Shown piece after piece: positions 25,201-38,830 of a DNA stretch of 64,000 bases. The notes under the pieces were generated by a model. That model was not told where the DNA came from. It did no database searches and saw only the letters and a list, made by a program, of their open reading frames with translations. The DNA is taken from positions 45,983,452 to 46,047,451 of the forward strand of contig CM059972.1 of assembly GCA_030490835.1 (NCBI GenBank). Direction: 5' to 3'. Positions within the stretch are counted from its first letter, which is position 1. Each line of letters starts with the position of its first letter. Both the position numbers and the translations under genes were made by a program. This stretch comes from Annona cherimola. Lineage: Eukaryota > Streptophyta > Magnoliopsida > Magnoliales > Annonaceae.

Positions 25201-28200
25201 TCTAACTAATCAAAGTTCATTCTATTCAACTGAATTCATTTGATTCGATTTCAATGCCTTTAAGGTCATTCCTTGTCGTTCAAATGTAAATGAAATCATG
25301 GGATTGTTGTTCATTGTTGTTGATTGAAGTTCCTTTCGTCCAATTCAGTTGTTTTGAATCCATTGCAATGCCTTAAAGTTTACTCGTTCTCATTACAGTC
25401 AAATCAAGTCAATTAGATTGAGTTGTACTCAATTCTACCTAATCAAAGTTCATTCTATCCAACTGACTTCATTTGATTCGATTTCAATGCCTTTAAGGTC
25501 ATTCCCTGTCGTTCGAATGTAAATGAAATCATGGGATTGTTGTTAATTGTTGTTGATGTAAGTTCCTTTCCTCCGATTCAGTTGTTTTGAATCTATTGCA
25601 ATGCGTTAAAGTTTACTCGTTCTCCTTACAGTCAAATCAAGTCAATTAGATTGAGTTGTACTCAATTCTAACTAATCAAAGTTCATTCTATTCAACTGAA
25701 TTCATTTGATTCGATTTCAATGACTTTAAGGTCATTCCTTGTCGTTCGAATGTAAATGAAATCATGGGATTGTTGTTAATTGTTGTTGATGTAAGTTCCT
25801 TTCCTCCGATTCAGTTGTTTTGAATCTATTGCAATGCGTTAAAGTTTACTCGTTCTCACTACAGTCAAATCAAGTCAATTAGTTTGAGTTGTACTCAATT
25901 CTAGCTAATCAAAGTTCATTCTATCAAACTCAATTCATTTGATTCGATTTGAATACCTTTAAGGTCATCCCTTGTCGTTCGAATGTAAATGAAATGAAGG
26001 GATTGATGTTGATTGTTGTTGATTGAAGTTCCTTTCGTTCGAATTAGTTGTTTTGAATCAATTGGAATGTATTAAAGTTTACTCGTTCTACTTACAGTGA
26101 AATCAAGTCATTTAGATTGAGTTTTACACAATTCTATCTAGTCAAAGTTCATTCTATCAAACTCAATACATTTGATTTGATTTGAATGCCTTTAAGGTCG
26201 TCCCTTGTCGTTCGAATGTAAATGAAATAAAGGGATTGTAGTTAATTGTTGTTGATTGAAGTTCCTTTCCTCCGATTCAGTTGTTTTGAATCTATTGGAA
26301 TGCATTAAAGTTTACTCATTCTCCTTAGAGTAGAATCAAGTCAATTAGATTGAGTTGTACTTAATTCTACCTAATCAAAGTTCATTCTATCAAACTCAAT
26401 TCATTTGATTCGATTTGAATACCTTTAAGGTCTTCCCTTGTCGTTCGAATGTACACGAAATGAAGGGATTGATGTTGATTGTTGTTGATTGAAGTTCCTT
26501 TCGTCCGAATTAGTTGTTTTGAATCTATTGCAATGCATTAAAGTTTACTCGTTCTACTTACAGTCAAATCAAGTCAATTAGATTGAGTTGTACTCAATTG
26601 TAGCTAATGAAAGTTCATTCTATCAAACTGAATTCATTTGATTCGATTTCAATGCCTTTAACGTCATTCCTTGTCGTTCGAATGTAAATGAAATGAAGGG
26701 ATTGATGTTGATTGTTGTTGATTGAAGTTCCTTTCGTCCGAATTAATTGTTTTGAATCTATTGGAATGCATTAAAGTTTACTCGTTCTACTTACAGTCAA
26801 ATCAAGTCAATTAGATTGAGTTGTACTCAATTGTAGCTAATGAAAGTTCATTCTATCAAACTCAATTCATTTGATTCGATTTCAATGCCTTTAACGTCAT
26901 TCCTTTTCGTTCGAATGTAAATGAAATAAAGGGATTGTTGTTAATTGTTGTTGATTGAAGTTCCTTTCCTCCGATTCAGTTGTTTTGAATCTTTTGAAAT
27001 GCGTTAAAGTTTACTCGTTCTCAGTACAGTCAAATCAAGTCAATTACATTGAGTTGTACTCAATTCTAACTTATCAAAGATCATTCTATCCAACTGAATT
27101 CATTTGATTCGATTTCAATGCCTTTAAGGTCATTCCTTGTCGTTCGAATGTAAATGAAATCAAGGGATTGTTGTTAATTGTTGTTGATTGAAGTTCCTTT
27201 CCTCCGATTCAACTGTTTTGAATCTTTTGGAATGCATTAAAGTTTACTCGTTCTCATTACAGTCGAATCAAGTCAATTAGATTGAGTTGTACTCAATTCT
27301 AACTAATCAAAGTTCATTCTATTCAACTGAATTCATTTGATTCGATTTCAATGCCTTTAAGGTCATTCCTTGTCGTTCGAATGTAAATGAAATCATGGGA
27401 TTGCTGTTAATTGTTGTTCATTGAAGTTCCTTTGCTCCGATTCAACTGTTTTGAATCTTTTAGAATGCATTAAACTTTACTCGTTCTCCTTACAGTCAAA
27501 TCAAGTCAATTAGATTGAGTTGTACTCAATTCTAACTAATCAAAGTTCATTCTATTCAACTGAATTCATTTGATTCGATTTCAATGCCTTTAAGGTCATT
27601 CCTTGTCGTTCAAATGTAAATGAAATCATGGGATTGTTGTTCATTGTTGTTGATTGAAGTTCCTTTCGTCCAATTCAGTTGTTTTGAATCCATTGCAATG
27701 CCTTAAAGTTTACTCGTTCTCATTACAGTCAAATCAAGTCAATTAGATTGAGTTGTACTCAATTCTACCTAATCAAAGTTCATTCTATCCAACTGACTTC
27801 ATTTGATTCGATTTCAATGCCTTTAAGGTCATTCCCTGTCGTTCGAATGTAAATGAAATCATGGGATTGTTGTTAATTGTTGTTGATGTAAGTTCCTTTC
27901 CTCCGATTCAGTTGTTTTGAATCTATTGCAATGCGTTAAAGTTTACTCGTTCTCCTTACAGTCAAATCAAGTCAATTAGATTGAGTTGTACTCAATTCTA
28001 ACTAATCAAAGTTCATTCTATTCAACTGAATTCATTTGATTCGATTTCAATGACTTTAAGGTCATTCCTTGTCGTTCGAATGTAAATGAAATCATGGGAT
28101 TGTAGTTAATTGTTGTTGATGTAAGTTCCTTTCCTCCGATTCAGTTGTTTTGAATCTATTGCAATGCGTTAAAGTTTACTCGTTCTCACTACAGTCAAAT

Positions 28201-28977
28201 CAAGTCAATTAGTTTGAGTTGTACTCAATTCTAGCTAATCAAAGTTCATTCTATCAAACTCAATTCATTTGATTCGATTTGAATACCTTTAAGGTCTTCC
28301 CTTGTCGTTCGAATGTACATGAAATGAAGGGATTGATGTTGATTGTTGTTGATTGAAGTTCCTTTCGTCCGAATTAGTTGTTTTGAATCTATTGCAATGC
28401 ATTAAAGTTTACTCGTTCTACTTACAGTCAAATCAAGTCAATTAGATTGAGTTGTACTCAATTGTAGCTAATGAAAGTTCATTCTATCAAACTGAATTCA
28501 TTTGATTCGATTTCAATGCCTTTAACGTCATTCCTTGTCGTTCGAATGTAAATGAAATGAAGGGATTGATGTTGATTGTTGTTGATTGAAGTTCCTTTCG
28601 TCCGAATTAATTGTTTTGAATCTATTGGAATGCATTAAAGTTTACTCGTTCTACTTACAGTCAAATCAAGTCAATTAGATTGAGTTGTACTCAATTGTAG
28701 CTAATGAAAGTTCATTCTATCAAACTCAATTCATTTGATTCGATTTCAATGCCTTTAACGTCATTCCTTTTCGTTCGAATGTAAATGAAATAAAGGGATT
28801 GTTGTTAATTGTTGTTGATTGAAGTTCCTTTCCTCCGATTCAGTTGTTTTGAATCTTTTGAAATGCGTTAAAGTTTACTCGTTCTCACTACAGTCAAATC
28901 AAGTCAATTAGATTGAGTTGTACTCAATTCTAACTAATCAAAGTTCATTCTATTCAACTGAATTCATTTGATTCGAT
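22221..28977. repeat. HOR-B complex unit of 29 monomers (3+10+10+6; 6757 bp)
   Basis: Landmarks at 22251, 22950, 25280, 27610 and 29008 give 3, 10, 10 and 6 monomers. The two 10-mers (22920-25249 and 25250-27579) share private variants at an offset of exactly 2330, for example GTACACGAAATG at 24121 and 26451. The 6-mer 27580-28977 is a shortened form with GGATTGTAGTTAATTG. The next unit repeats this architecture without the second 10-mer. Confidence 0.85.
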
Positions 28978-31900
28978 TTCAATGCCTTTAAGGTCATTCC
29001 TTGTCGTTCCAATGTAAATGAAATCATGGGATTGTTGTTCATTGTTGTTGATTGAAGTTCCTTTCGTCCAATTCAGTTGTTTTGAATCCATTGCAATGCC
29101 TTAAAGTTTACTCGTTCTCATTACAGTCAAATCAAGTCAATTAGATTGAGTTGTACTCAATTCTACCTAATCAAAGTTCATTCTATCCAACTGACTTCAT
29201 TTGATTCGATTTCAATGCCTTTAAGGTCATTCCCTGTCGTTCGAATGTAAATGAAATCATGGGATTGTTGTTAATTGTTGTTGATGTAAGTTCCTTTCCT
29301 CCGATTCAGTTGTTTTGAATCTTTTGAAATGCGTTAAAGTTTACTCGTTCTCACTACAGTCAAATCAAGTCAATTACATTGAGTTGTACTCAATTCTAAC
29401 TAATCAAAGATCATTCTATTCAACTGAATTCATTTGATTCGATTTCAATGCCTTTAAGGTCATTCCTTGTCGTTCGAATGTAAATGAAATCATGGGATTG
29501 CTGTTAATTGTTGTTGATTGAAGTTCTTTTGCTCCGATTCAACTGTTTTGAATCTTTTAGAATGCATTAAAGTTTACTCGTTCTCCTTACAGTCAAATCA
29601 AGTCAATTAGATTGAGTTGTACTCAATTCTAACTAATCAAAGTTCATTCTATTCAACTGAATTCATTTGATTCGATTTCAATGCCTTTAAGGTCATTCCT
29701 TGTCGTTCAAATGTAAATGAAATCATGGGATTGTTGTTCATTGTTGTTGATTGAAGTTCCTTTCGTCCAATTCAGTTGTTTTGAATCCATTGCAATGCCT
29801 TAAAGTTTACTCGTTCTCATTACAGTCAAATCAAGTCAATTAGATTGAGTTGTACTCAATTCTACCTAATCAAAGTTCATTCTATCCAACTGACTTCATT
29901 TGATTCGATTTCAATGCCTTTAAGGTCATTCCCTGTCGTTCGAATGTAAATGAAATCATGGGATTGTTGTTAATTGTTGTTGATGTAAGTTCCTTTCCTC
30001 CGATTCAGTTGTTTTGAATCTATTGCAATGCGTTAAAGTTTACTCGTTCTCCTTACAGTCAAATCAAGTCAATTAGATTGAGTTGTACTCAATTCTAACT
30101 AATCAAAGTTCATTCTATTCAACTGAATTCATTTGATTCGATTTCAATGACTTTAAGGTCATTCCTTGTCGTTCGAATGTAAATGAAATCATGGGATTGT
30201 TGTTAATTGTTGTTGATGTAAGTTCCTTTCCTCCGATTTAGTTGTTTTGAATCTATTGCAATGCGTTAAAGTTTACTCGTTCTCACTACAGTCAAATCAA
30301 GTCAATTAGTTTGAGTTGTACTCAATTCTAGCTAATCAAAGTTCATTCTATCAAACTCAATTCATTTGATTCGATTTGAATACCTTTAAGGTCATCCCTT
30401 GTCGTTCGAATGTAAATGAAATGAAGGGATTGATGTTGATTGTTGTTGATTGAAGTTCCTTTCGTTCGAATTAGTTGTTTTGAATCAATTGGAATGTATT
30501 AAAGTTTACTCGTTCTACTTACAGTGAAATCAAGTCATTTAGATTGAGTTTTACACAATTCTATCTAGTCAAAGTTCATTCTATCAAACTCAATACATTT
30601 GATTTGATTTGAATGCCTTTAAGGTCGTCCCTTGTCGTTCGAATGTAAATGAAATAAAGGGATTGTAGTTAATTGTTGTTGATTGAAGTTCCTTTCCTCC
30701 GATTCAGTTGTTTTGAATCTATTGGAATGCATTAAAGTTTACTCGTTCTCCTTAGAGTAGAATCAAGTCAATTAGATTGAGTTGTACTTAATTCTACCTA
30801 ATCAAAGTTCATTCTATCAAACTCAATTCATTTGATTCGATTTGAATACCTTTAAGGTCTTCCCTTGTCGTTCGAATGTACACGAAATGAAGGGATTGAT
30901 GTTGATTGTTGTTGATTGAAGTTCCTTTCGTCCGAATTAGTTGTTTTGAATCTATTGCAATGCATTAAAGTTTACTCGTTCTACTTACAGTCAAATCAAG
31001 TCAATTAGATTGAGTTGTACTCAATTGTAGCTAATGAAAGTTCATTCTATCAAACTGAATTCATTTGATTCGATTTCAATGCCTTTAACGTCATTCCTTG
31101 TCGTTCGAATGTAAATGAAATGAAGGGATTGATGTTGATTGTTGTTGATTGAAGTTCCTTTCGTCCGAATTAATTGTTTTGAATCTATTGGAATGCATTA
31201 AAGTTTACTCGTTCTACTTACAATCAAATCAAGTCAATTAGATTGAGTTGTACTCAATTGTAGCTAATGAAAGTTCATTCTATCAAACTCAATTCATTTG
31301 ATTCGATTTCAATGCCTTTAACGTCATTCCTTTTCGTTCGAATGTAAATGAAATAAAGGGATTGTTGTTAATTGTTGTTGATTGAAGTTCCTTTCCTCCG
31401 ATTCAGTTGTTTTGAATCTTTTGAAATGCGTTAAAGTTTACTCGTTCTCAGTACAGTCAAATCAAGTCAATTACATTGAGTTGTACTCAATTCTAACTAA
31501 TCAAAGATCATTCTATCCAACTGAATTCATTTGATTCGATTTCAATGCCTTTAAGGTCATTCCTTGTCGTTCGAATGTAAATGAAATCAAGGGATTGTTG
31601 TTAATTGTTGTTGATTGAAGTTCCTTTCCTCCGATTCAACTGTTTTGAATCTTTTGGAATGCATTAAAGTTTACTCGTTCTCATTACAGTCGAATCAAGT
31701 CAATTAGATTGAGTTGTACTCAATTCTAACTAATCAAAGTTCATTCTATTCAACTGAATTCATTTGATTCGATTTCAATGCCTTTAAGGTCATTCCTTGT
31801 CGTTCGAATGTAAATGAAATCATGGGATTGCTGTTAATTGTTGTTGATTGAAGTTCCTTTGCTCCGATTCAACTGTTTTGAATCTTTTAGAATGCATTAA

Positions 31901-33404
31901 ACTTTACTCGTTCTCCTTACAGTCAAATCAAGTCAATTAGATTGAGTTGTACTCAATTCTAACTAATCAAAGTTCATTCTATTCAACTGAATTCATTTGA
32001 TTCGATTTCAATGCCTTTAAGGTCATTCCTTGTCGTTCAAATGTAAATGAAATCATGGGATTGTTGTTCATTGTTGTTGATTGAAGTTCCTTTCGTCCAA
32101 TTCAGTTGTTTTGAATCCATTGCAATGCCTTAAAGTTTACTCGTTCTCATTACAGTCAAATCAAGTCAATTAGATTGAGTTGTACTCAATTCTACCTAAT
32201 CAAAGTTCATTCTATCCAACTGACTTCATTTGATTCGATTTCAATGCCTTTAAGGTCATTCCCTGTCGTTCGAATGTAAATGAAATCATGGGATTGTTGT
32301 TAATTGTTGTTGATGTAAGTTCCTTTCCTCCGATTCAGTTGTTTTGAATCTATTGCAATGCGTTAAAGTTTACTCGTTCTCCTTACAGTCAAATCAAGTC
32401 AATTAGATTGAGTTGTACTCAATTCTAACTAATCAAAGTTCATTCTATTCAACTGAATTCATTTGATTCGATTTCAATGACTTTAAGGTCATTCCTTGTC
32501 GTTCGAATGTAAATGAAATCATGGGATTGTAGTTAATTGTTGTTGATGTAAGTTCCTTTCCTCCGATTCAGTTGTTTTGAATCTATTGCAATGCCTTAAA
32601 GTTTACTCGTTCTCACTACAGTCAAATCAAGTCAATTAGTTTGAGTTGTACTCAATTCTAGCTAATCAAAGTTCATTCTATCAAACTCAATTCATTTGAT
32701 TCGATTTGAATACCTTTAAGGTCTTCCCTTGTCGTTCGAATGTACATGAAATGAAGGGATTGATGTTGATTGTTGTTGATTGAAGTTCCTTTCGTCCGAA
32801 TTAGTTGTTTTGAATCTATTGCAATGCATTAAAGTTTACTCGTTCTACTTACAGTCAAATCAAGTCAATTAGATTGAGTTGTACTCAATTGTAGCTAATG
32901 AAAGTTCATTCTATCAAACTGAATTCATTTGATTCGATTTCAATGCCTTTAACGTCATTCCTTGTCGTTCGAATGTAAATGAAATGAAGGGATTGATGTT
33001 GATTGTTGTTGATTGAAGTTCCTTTCGTCCGAATTAATTGTTTTGAATCTATTGGAATGCATTAAAGTTTACTCGTTCTACTTACAGTCAAATCAAGTCA
33101 ATTAGATTGAGTTGTACTCAATTGTAGCTAATGAAAGTTCATTCTATCAAACTCAATTCATTTGATTCGATTTCAATGCCTTTAACGTCATTCCTTTTCG
33201 TTCGAATGTAAATGAAATAAAGGGATTGTTGTTAATTGTTGTTGATTGAAGTTCCTTTCCTCCGATTCAGTTGTTTTGAATCTTTTGAAATGCGTTAAAG
33301 TTTACTCGTTCTCACTACAGTCAAATCAAGTCAATTAGATTGAGTTGTACTCAATTCTAACTAATCAAAGTTCATTCTATTCAACTGAATTCATTTGATT
33401 CGAT
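28978..33404. repeat. HOR-B complex unit of 19 monomers (3+10+6; 4427 bp)
   Basis: Landmarks at 29008, 29707, 32037 and 33435 give 3, 10 and 6 monomers. Positions 28978-32006 copy 22221-25249 at an offset of 6757: both start with the rare or related landmark, and GTACACG at 24121 recurs at 30878. Positions 32007-33404 copy 27580-28977 at an offset of 4427, with GATTGTAGTTAATTG in both. TTCCAATG replaces TTCAAATG at 29008 and 33435 in the same phase. Confidence 0.85.
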
Positions 33405-34103
33405 TTCAATGCCTTTAAGGTCATTCCTTGTCGTTCCAATGTAAATGAAATCATGGGATTGTTGTTCATTGTTGTTGATTGAAGTTCCTTTCGTCCAATT
33501 CAGTTGTTTTGAATCCATTGCAATGCCTTAAAGTTTACTCGTTCTCATTACAGTCAAATCAAGTCAATTAGATTGAGTTGTACTCAATTCTACCTAATCA
33601 AAGTTCATTCTATCCAACTGACTTCATTTGATTCGATTTCAATGCCTTTAAGGTCATTCCCTGTCGTTCGAATGTAAATGAAATCATGGGATTGTTGTTA
33701 ATTGTTGTTGATGTAAGTTCCTTTCCTCCGATTCAGTTGTTTTGAATCTTTTGAAATGCGTTAAAGTTTACTCGTTCTCACTACAGTCAAATCAAGTCAA
33801 TTACATTGAGTTGTACTCAATTCTAACTAATCAAAGATCATTCTATTCAACTGAATTCATTTGATTCGATTTCAATGCCTTTAAGGTCATTCCTTGTCGT
33901 TCGAATGTAAATGAAATCATGGGATTGCTGTTAATTGTTGTTGATTGAAGTTCTTTTGCTCCGATTCAACTGTTTTGAATCTTTTAGAATGCATTAAAGT
34001 TTACTCGTTCTCCTTACAGTCAAATCAAGTCAATTAGATTGAGTTGTACTCAATTCTAACTAATCAAAGTTCATTCTATTCAACTGAATTCATTTGATTC
34101 GAT
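33405..34103. repeat. HOR-B trimer start of a third complex unit
   Basis: Three monomers from the TTCCAATG landmark (33435) to the TTCAAATG landmark (34134) match the trimer at 28978-29676 at an offset of 4427. After this point the regular HOR-B order is lost. Confidence 0.75.
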
Positions 34104-37100
34104 TTCAATGCCTTTAAGGTCATTCCTTGTCGTTCAAATGTAAATGAAATCATGGGATTGTTGTTCATTGTTGTTGATTGAAGTTCCTTTCGTCCAATTA
34201 AGTTGTTTTGAATCCATTGCAATGCCTTAAAGTTTACTCGTTCTCATTACAGTCAAATCAAGTCAATTAGATTGAGTTGTACTCAATTCTACCTAATCAA
34301 AGTTCATTCTATCCAACTGACTTCATTTGATTCGATTTCAATGCCTTTAAGGTCATTCCCTGTCGTTCGAATGTAAATGAAATCATGGGATTGTTGTTAA
34401 TTGTTGTTGATGTAAGTTCCTTTCCTCCGATTCAGTTGTTTTGAATCTATTGCAATGCGTTAAAGTTTACTCGTTCTCCTTACAGTCAAATCAAGTCAAT
34501 TAGATTGAGTTGTACTCAATTCTAACTAATCAAAGTTCATCCTATTCAACTGAATTCATTTGATTCGATTTCAATGCCTTTAAGGTCGTTCCTTGTCGTT
34601 CGAATGTAAATGAAATCATGGGATTGTTGTTAATTGTTGTTGATGTAAGTTCCTTTCCTCCGATTCAGTTGTTTTGAATCTATTGCAATGCGTTAAAGTT
34701 TACTCGTTCTCACTACAGTCAAATCAAGTCAATTAGTTTGAGTTGTACTCAATTCTAGCTAATCAAAGTTCATTCTATCAAACTCAATTCATTTGATTCG
34801 ATTTGAATACCTTTAAGGTCATCCCTTGTCGTTCGAATGTAAATGAAATGAAGGGATTGATGTTGATTGTTGTTGATTGAAGTTCCTTTCGTTCGAATTA
34901 GTTGTTTTGAATCAATTGGAATGTATTAAAGTTTACTCGTTCTACTTACAGTGAAATCAAGTCATTTAGATTGAGTTTTACACAATTCTATCTAGTCAAA
35001 GTTCATTCTATCAAACTCAATACATTTGATTGGATTTGAATGCCTTTAAGGTCGTCCCTTGTCGTTCGAATGTAAATGAAATAAAGGGATTGTTGTTAAT
35101 TGTTGTTGATTGAAGTTCCTTTCCTCCGATTCAGTTGTTTTGAATCTATTGGAATGCATTAAAGTTTACTCGTTCTCCTTAGAGTAGAATCAAGTCAATT
35201 AGATTGAGTTGTACTTAATTCTACCTAATCAAAGTTCATTCTATCAAACTCAATTCATTTGATTCGATTTGAATACCTTTAAGGTCTTCCCTTGTCGTTC
35301 GAATGTACATGAAATGAAGGGATTGATGTTGATTGTTGTTGATTGAAGTTCCTTTCCTCCGATTCAGTTGTTTTGAATCTATTGGAATGCGTTAAAGTTT
35401 ACTCGTTCTCATTACAGTCAAATCAAGTCAATTACATTGAGTTGTACTCAATTCTAACTAATCAAAGTTCATTCAATTCAACTGAATTCATTTGATTCGA
35501 TTTCAATGCCTTTAAGGTCATTCCTTGTCGTTCGAATGTAAATGAAATCATGGGATTGCTGTTAATTGTTGTTGATTGAAGTTCCTTTGCTCCGATTCAA
35601 CTGTTTTGAATCTTTTAGAATGCATTAAAGTTTACTCGTTCTCATTACAGTCGAATCAAGTCAATTAGATTGAGTTGTACTCAATTCTAACTAATCAAAG
35701 TTCATTCTATTCAACTGAATTCATTTGATTCGATTTCAATGCCTTTAAGGTGATTCCGTGTCGTTCGAATGTAAATGAAATCATGGGATTGCTGTTAATT
35801 GTTGTTGATTAAAGTTCCTTTCCTCCGATTCAACTGTTTTGAATCTATTGCAATGCGTTAAAGTTTACTCGTTCTCCTTACAGTCAAATCAAGTAAATTA
35901 GATTGAGTTGTACTCAATTCTAAATAATCAAAGTTCATCCTATTCAACTGAATTCATTTGATTCGATTTCAATGCCTTTAAGGTCGTTCCCTGTCGTTCG
36001 AATGTAAATGAAATCATGGGATTGTTGTTGATTGTTGTTGATTGAAGTTCCTTTCCTCTGATTCAGTTGTTTTGAATCTATTGCAATGCGTTAAAGTTTA
36101 CTCGTTCTCACTACAGTCAAATCAAGTCAATTAGTTTGAGTTGTACTCAATTCTAGCTAATCAAAGTTCATTCTATCAAACTCAATTCATTCGATTCGAT
36201 TTGAATACCTTTAAGGTCATCCCTTGTCGTTCGAATGTAAATGAAATGAAGGGATTGATGTTGATTGTTGTTGATTGACGTTCCTTTCGTTCGAATTAGT
36301 TGTTTTGAATCAATTGGAATGTATTAAAGTTTACTCGTTCTACTTACAGTGAAATCAAGTCATTTAGATTGAGTTTTACACAATTCTATCTAGTCAAAGT
36401 TCATTCTATCAAACTCAATTCATTTGATTCGATTTGAATGCCTTTAAGGTCGTCCCTTGTCGTTCGAATGTACATGAAATGAAGGGATTGATGTTGATTG
36501 TTGTTGATTGAAGTTCCTTTCGTCCGAATTAGTTGTTTTGAATCTATTGCAATGCATTAAAGTTTACTCGTTCTCATTACAGTCAAATCAAGTCAATTAG
36601 ATTGAGTTGTACTCAATTGTAGCTAATGAAAGTTCATTCTATGAAACTGAATTCATTTGATTCGATTTCAATGCCTTTAACGTCATTCCTTGTCGTTCGA
36701 ATGTAAATGAAATGAAGGGATTGATGTTGATTGTTGTTGATTGAAGTTCCTTTCGTCCGAATTAATTGTTTTGAATCTATTGGAATGCATTAAAGTTTAC
36801 TCGTTCTACTTACAGTCAAATCAAGTCAATTAGATTGAGTTGTACTCAATTGTAGCTAATGAAAGTTCATTCTATCAAACTCAATTCATTTGATTCGATT
36901 TCAATGCCTTTAACGTCATTCCTTGTCGTTCGAATGTAAATGAAATCAAGGGATTGTTGTTAATTGTTGTTGATTGAAGTTCCTTTCCTCCGATTCAGTT
37001 GTTTTGAATCTATTGGAATGCGTTAAAGTTTACTCGTTCTCATTACAGTCAAATCAAGTCAATTACATTGAGTTGTACTCAATTCTAACTAATCAAAGTT

Positions 37101-37831
37101 CATTCAATTCAACTGAATTCATTTGATTCGATTTCAATGCCTTTAAGGTCATTCCTTGTCGTTCGAATGTAAATGAAATCATGGGATTGCTGTTAATTGT
37201 TGTTGATTGAAGTTCCTTTGCTCCGATTCAACTGTTTTGAATCTTTTAGAATGCATTAAAGTTTACTCGTTCTCATTACAGTCGAATCAAGTCAATTAGA
37301 TTGAGTTGTACTCAATTCTAACTAATCAAAGATCATTCTATCCAACTGAATTCATTTGATTCGATTTCAATGCCTTTAAGGTCATTCCTTGTCGTTCGAA
37401 TGTAAATGAAATAAAGGGATTGTTGTTAATTGTTGTTGATTGAAGTTCCTTTCCTCCGATTCAGTTGTTTTGAATCTTTTGAAATGCGTTAAAGTTTACT
37501 CGTTCTCATTACAGTCGAATCAAGTCAATTAGATTGAGTTGTACTCAATTCTAACTAATCAAAGATCATTCTATCCAACTGAATTCATTTGATTCGATTT
37601 CAATGCCTTTAAGGTCATTCCTTGTCGTTCGAATGTAAATGAAATCATGGGATTGCTGTTAATTGTTGTTGATTGAAGTTCCTTTGCTCCGATTCAACTG
37701 TTTTGAATCTTTTAGAATGCATTAAAGTTTACTCGTTCTCCTTACAGTCAAATCAAGTCAATTAGATTGAGTTGTACTCAATTCTAACTAATCAAAGTTC
37801 ATTCTATTCAACTGAATTCATTTGATTCGAT
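34104..37831. repeat. Mosaic satellite segment, 16 monomers
   Basis: The landmark at 34134 is followed only at 37862, 16 x 233 bp later. Monomer types of HOR-B occur in altered order with new variants (GGTGATTCCGTG near 35750, TTGACGTTCC near 36275, CATTCGATTC near 36190). From about 37000 a dimer phase sets in. No unit repeats regularly over the whole segment. Confidence 0.8.
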
Positions 37832-38830
37832 TTCAATGCCTTTAAGGTCATTCCTTGTCGTTCAAATGTAAATGAAATCATGGGATTGTTGTTCATTGTC
37901 GTTGATTGAAGTTCCTTTCGTCCAATTCAGTTGTTTTGAATCCATTGCAATGCCTTAAAGTTTACTCGTTCTCATTACAGTCAAATCAAGTCAATTACAT
38001 TGAGTTGTACTCAATTCTAACTAATCAAAGTTCATTCAATTCAACTGAATTCATTTGATTCGATTTCAATGCCTTTAAGGTCATTCCTTGTCGTTCGAAT
38101 GTAAATGAAATCATGGGATTGCTGTTAATTGTTGTTGATTGAAGTTCCTTTGCTCCGATTCAACTGTTTTGAATCTTTTAGAATGCATTAAAGTTTACTC
38201 GTTCTCCTTACGGTCGAATCAAGTCAATTAGATTGAGTTGTACTCAATTCTAACTAATCAAAGTTCATTCTATTCAACTGAATTCATTTGATTCGATTTC
38301 AATGCCTTTAAGGTCGTTCCTTGTCGTTCGAATGTAAATGAAATCATGGGATTGTTGTTAATTGTTGTTGATGTAAGTTCCTTTCCTCCGATTCAGTTGT
38401 TTTGAATCTATTGGAATGCGTTAAAGTTTACTCGTTCTCATTACAGTCAAATCAAGTCAATTACATTGAGTTGTACTCAATTCTAACTAATCAAAGTTCA
38501 TTCAATTCAACTGAATTCATTTGATTCGATTTCAATGCCTTTAAGGTCATTCCTTGTCGTTCGAATGTAAATGAAATCATGGGATTGCTGTTAATTGTTG
38601 TTGATTGAAGTTCCTTTGCTCCGATTCAACTGTTTTGAATCTTTTAGAATGCATTAAAGTTTACTCGTTCTCCTTACAGTCAAATCAAGTCAATTAGATT
38701 GAGTTGTACTCAATTCTAACTAATCAAAGTTCATTCTATTCAACTGAATTCATTTGATTCGATTTCAATGCCTTTAAGGTCATTCCCTGTCGTTCGAATG
38801 TAAATGAAATCATGGGATTGTTGTTAATTG
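37000..38830. repeat. Local 466-bp dimer periodicity
   Basis: The monomer variant ATTGCTGTTAATTG with CCTTTGCTCC and CAACTGTTTTG recurs with GCTG at 37189, 37655, 38121 and 38587, exactly 466 bp apart. It alternates with a different monomer type. This is a two-monomer higher-order repeat nested inside the mosaic segment; the outer limits are approximate. Confidence 0.75.
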
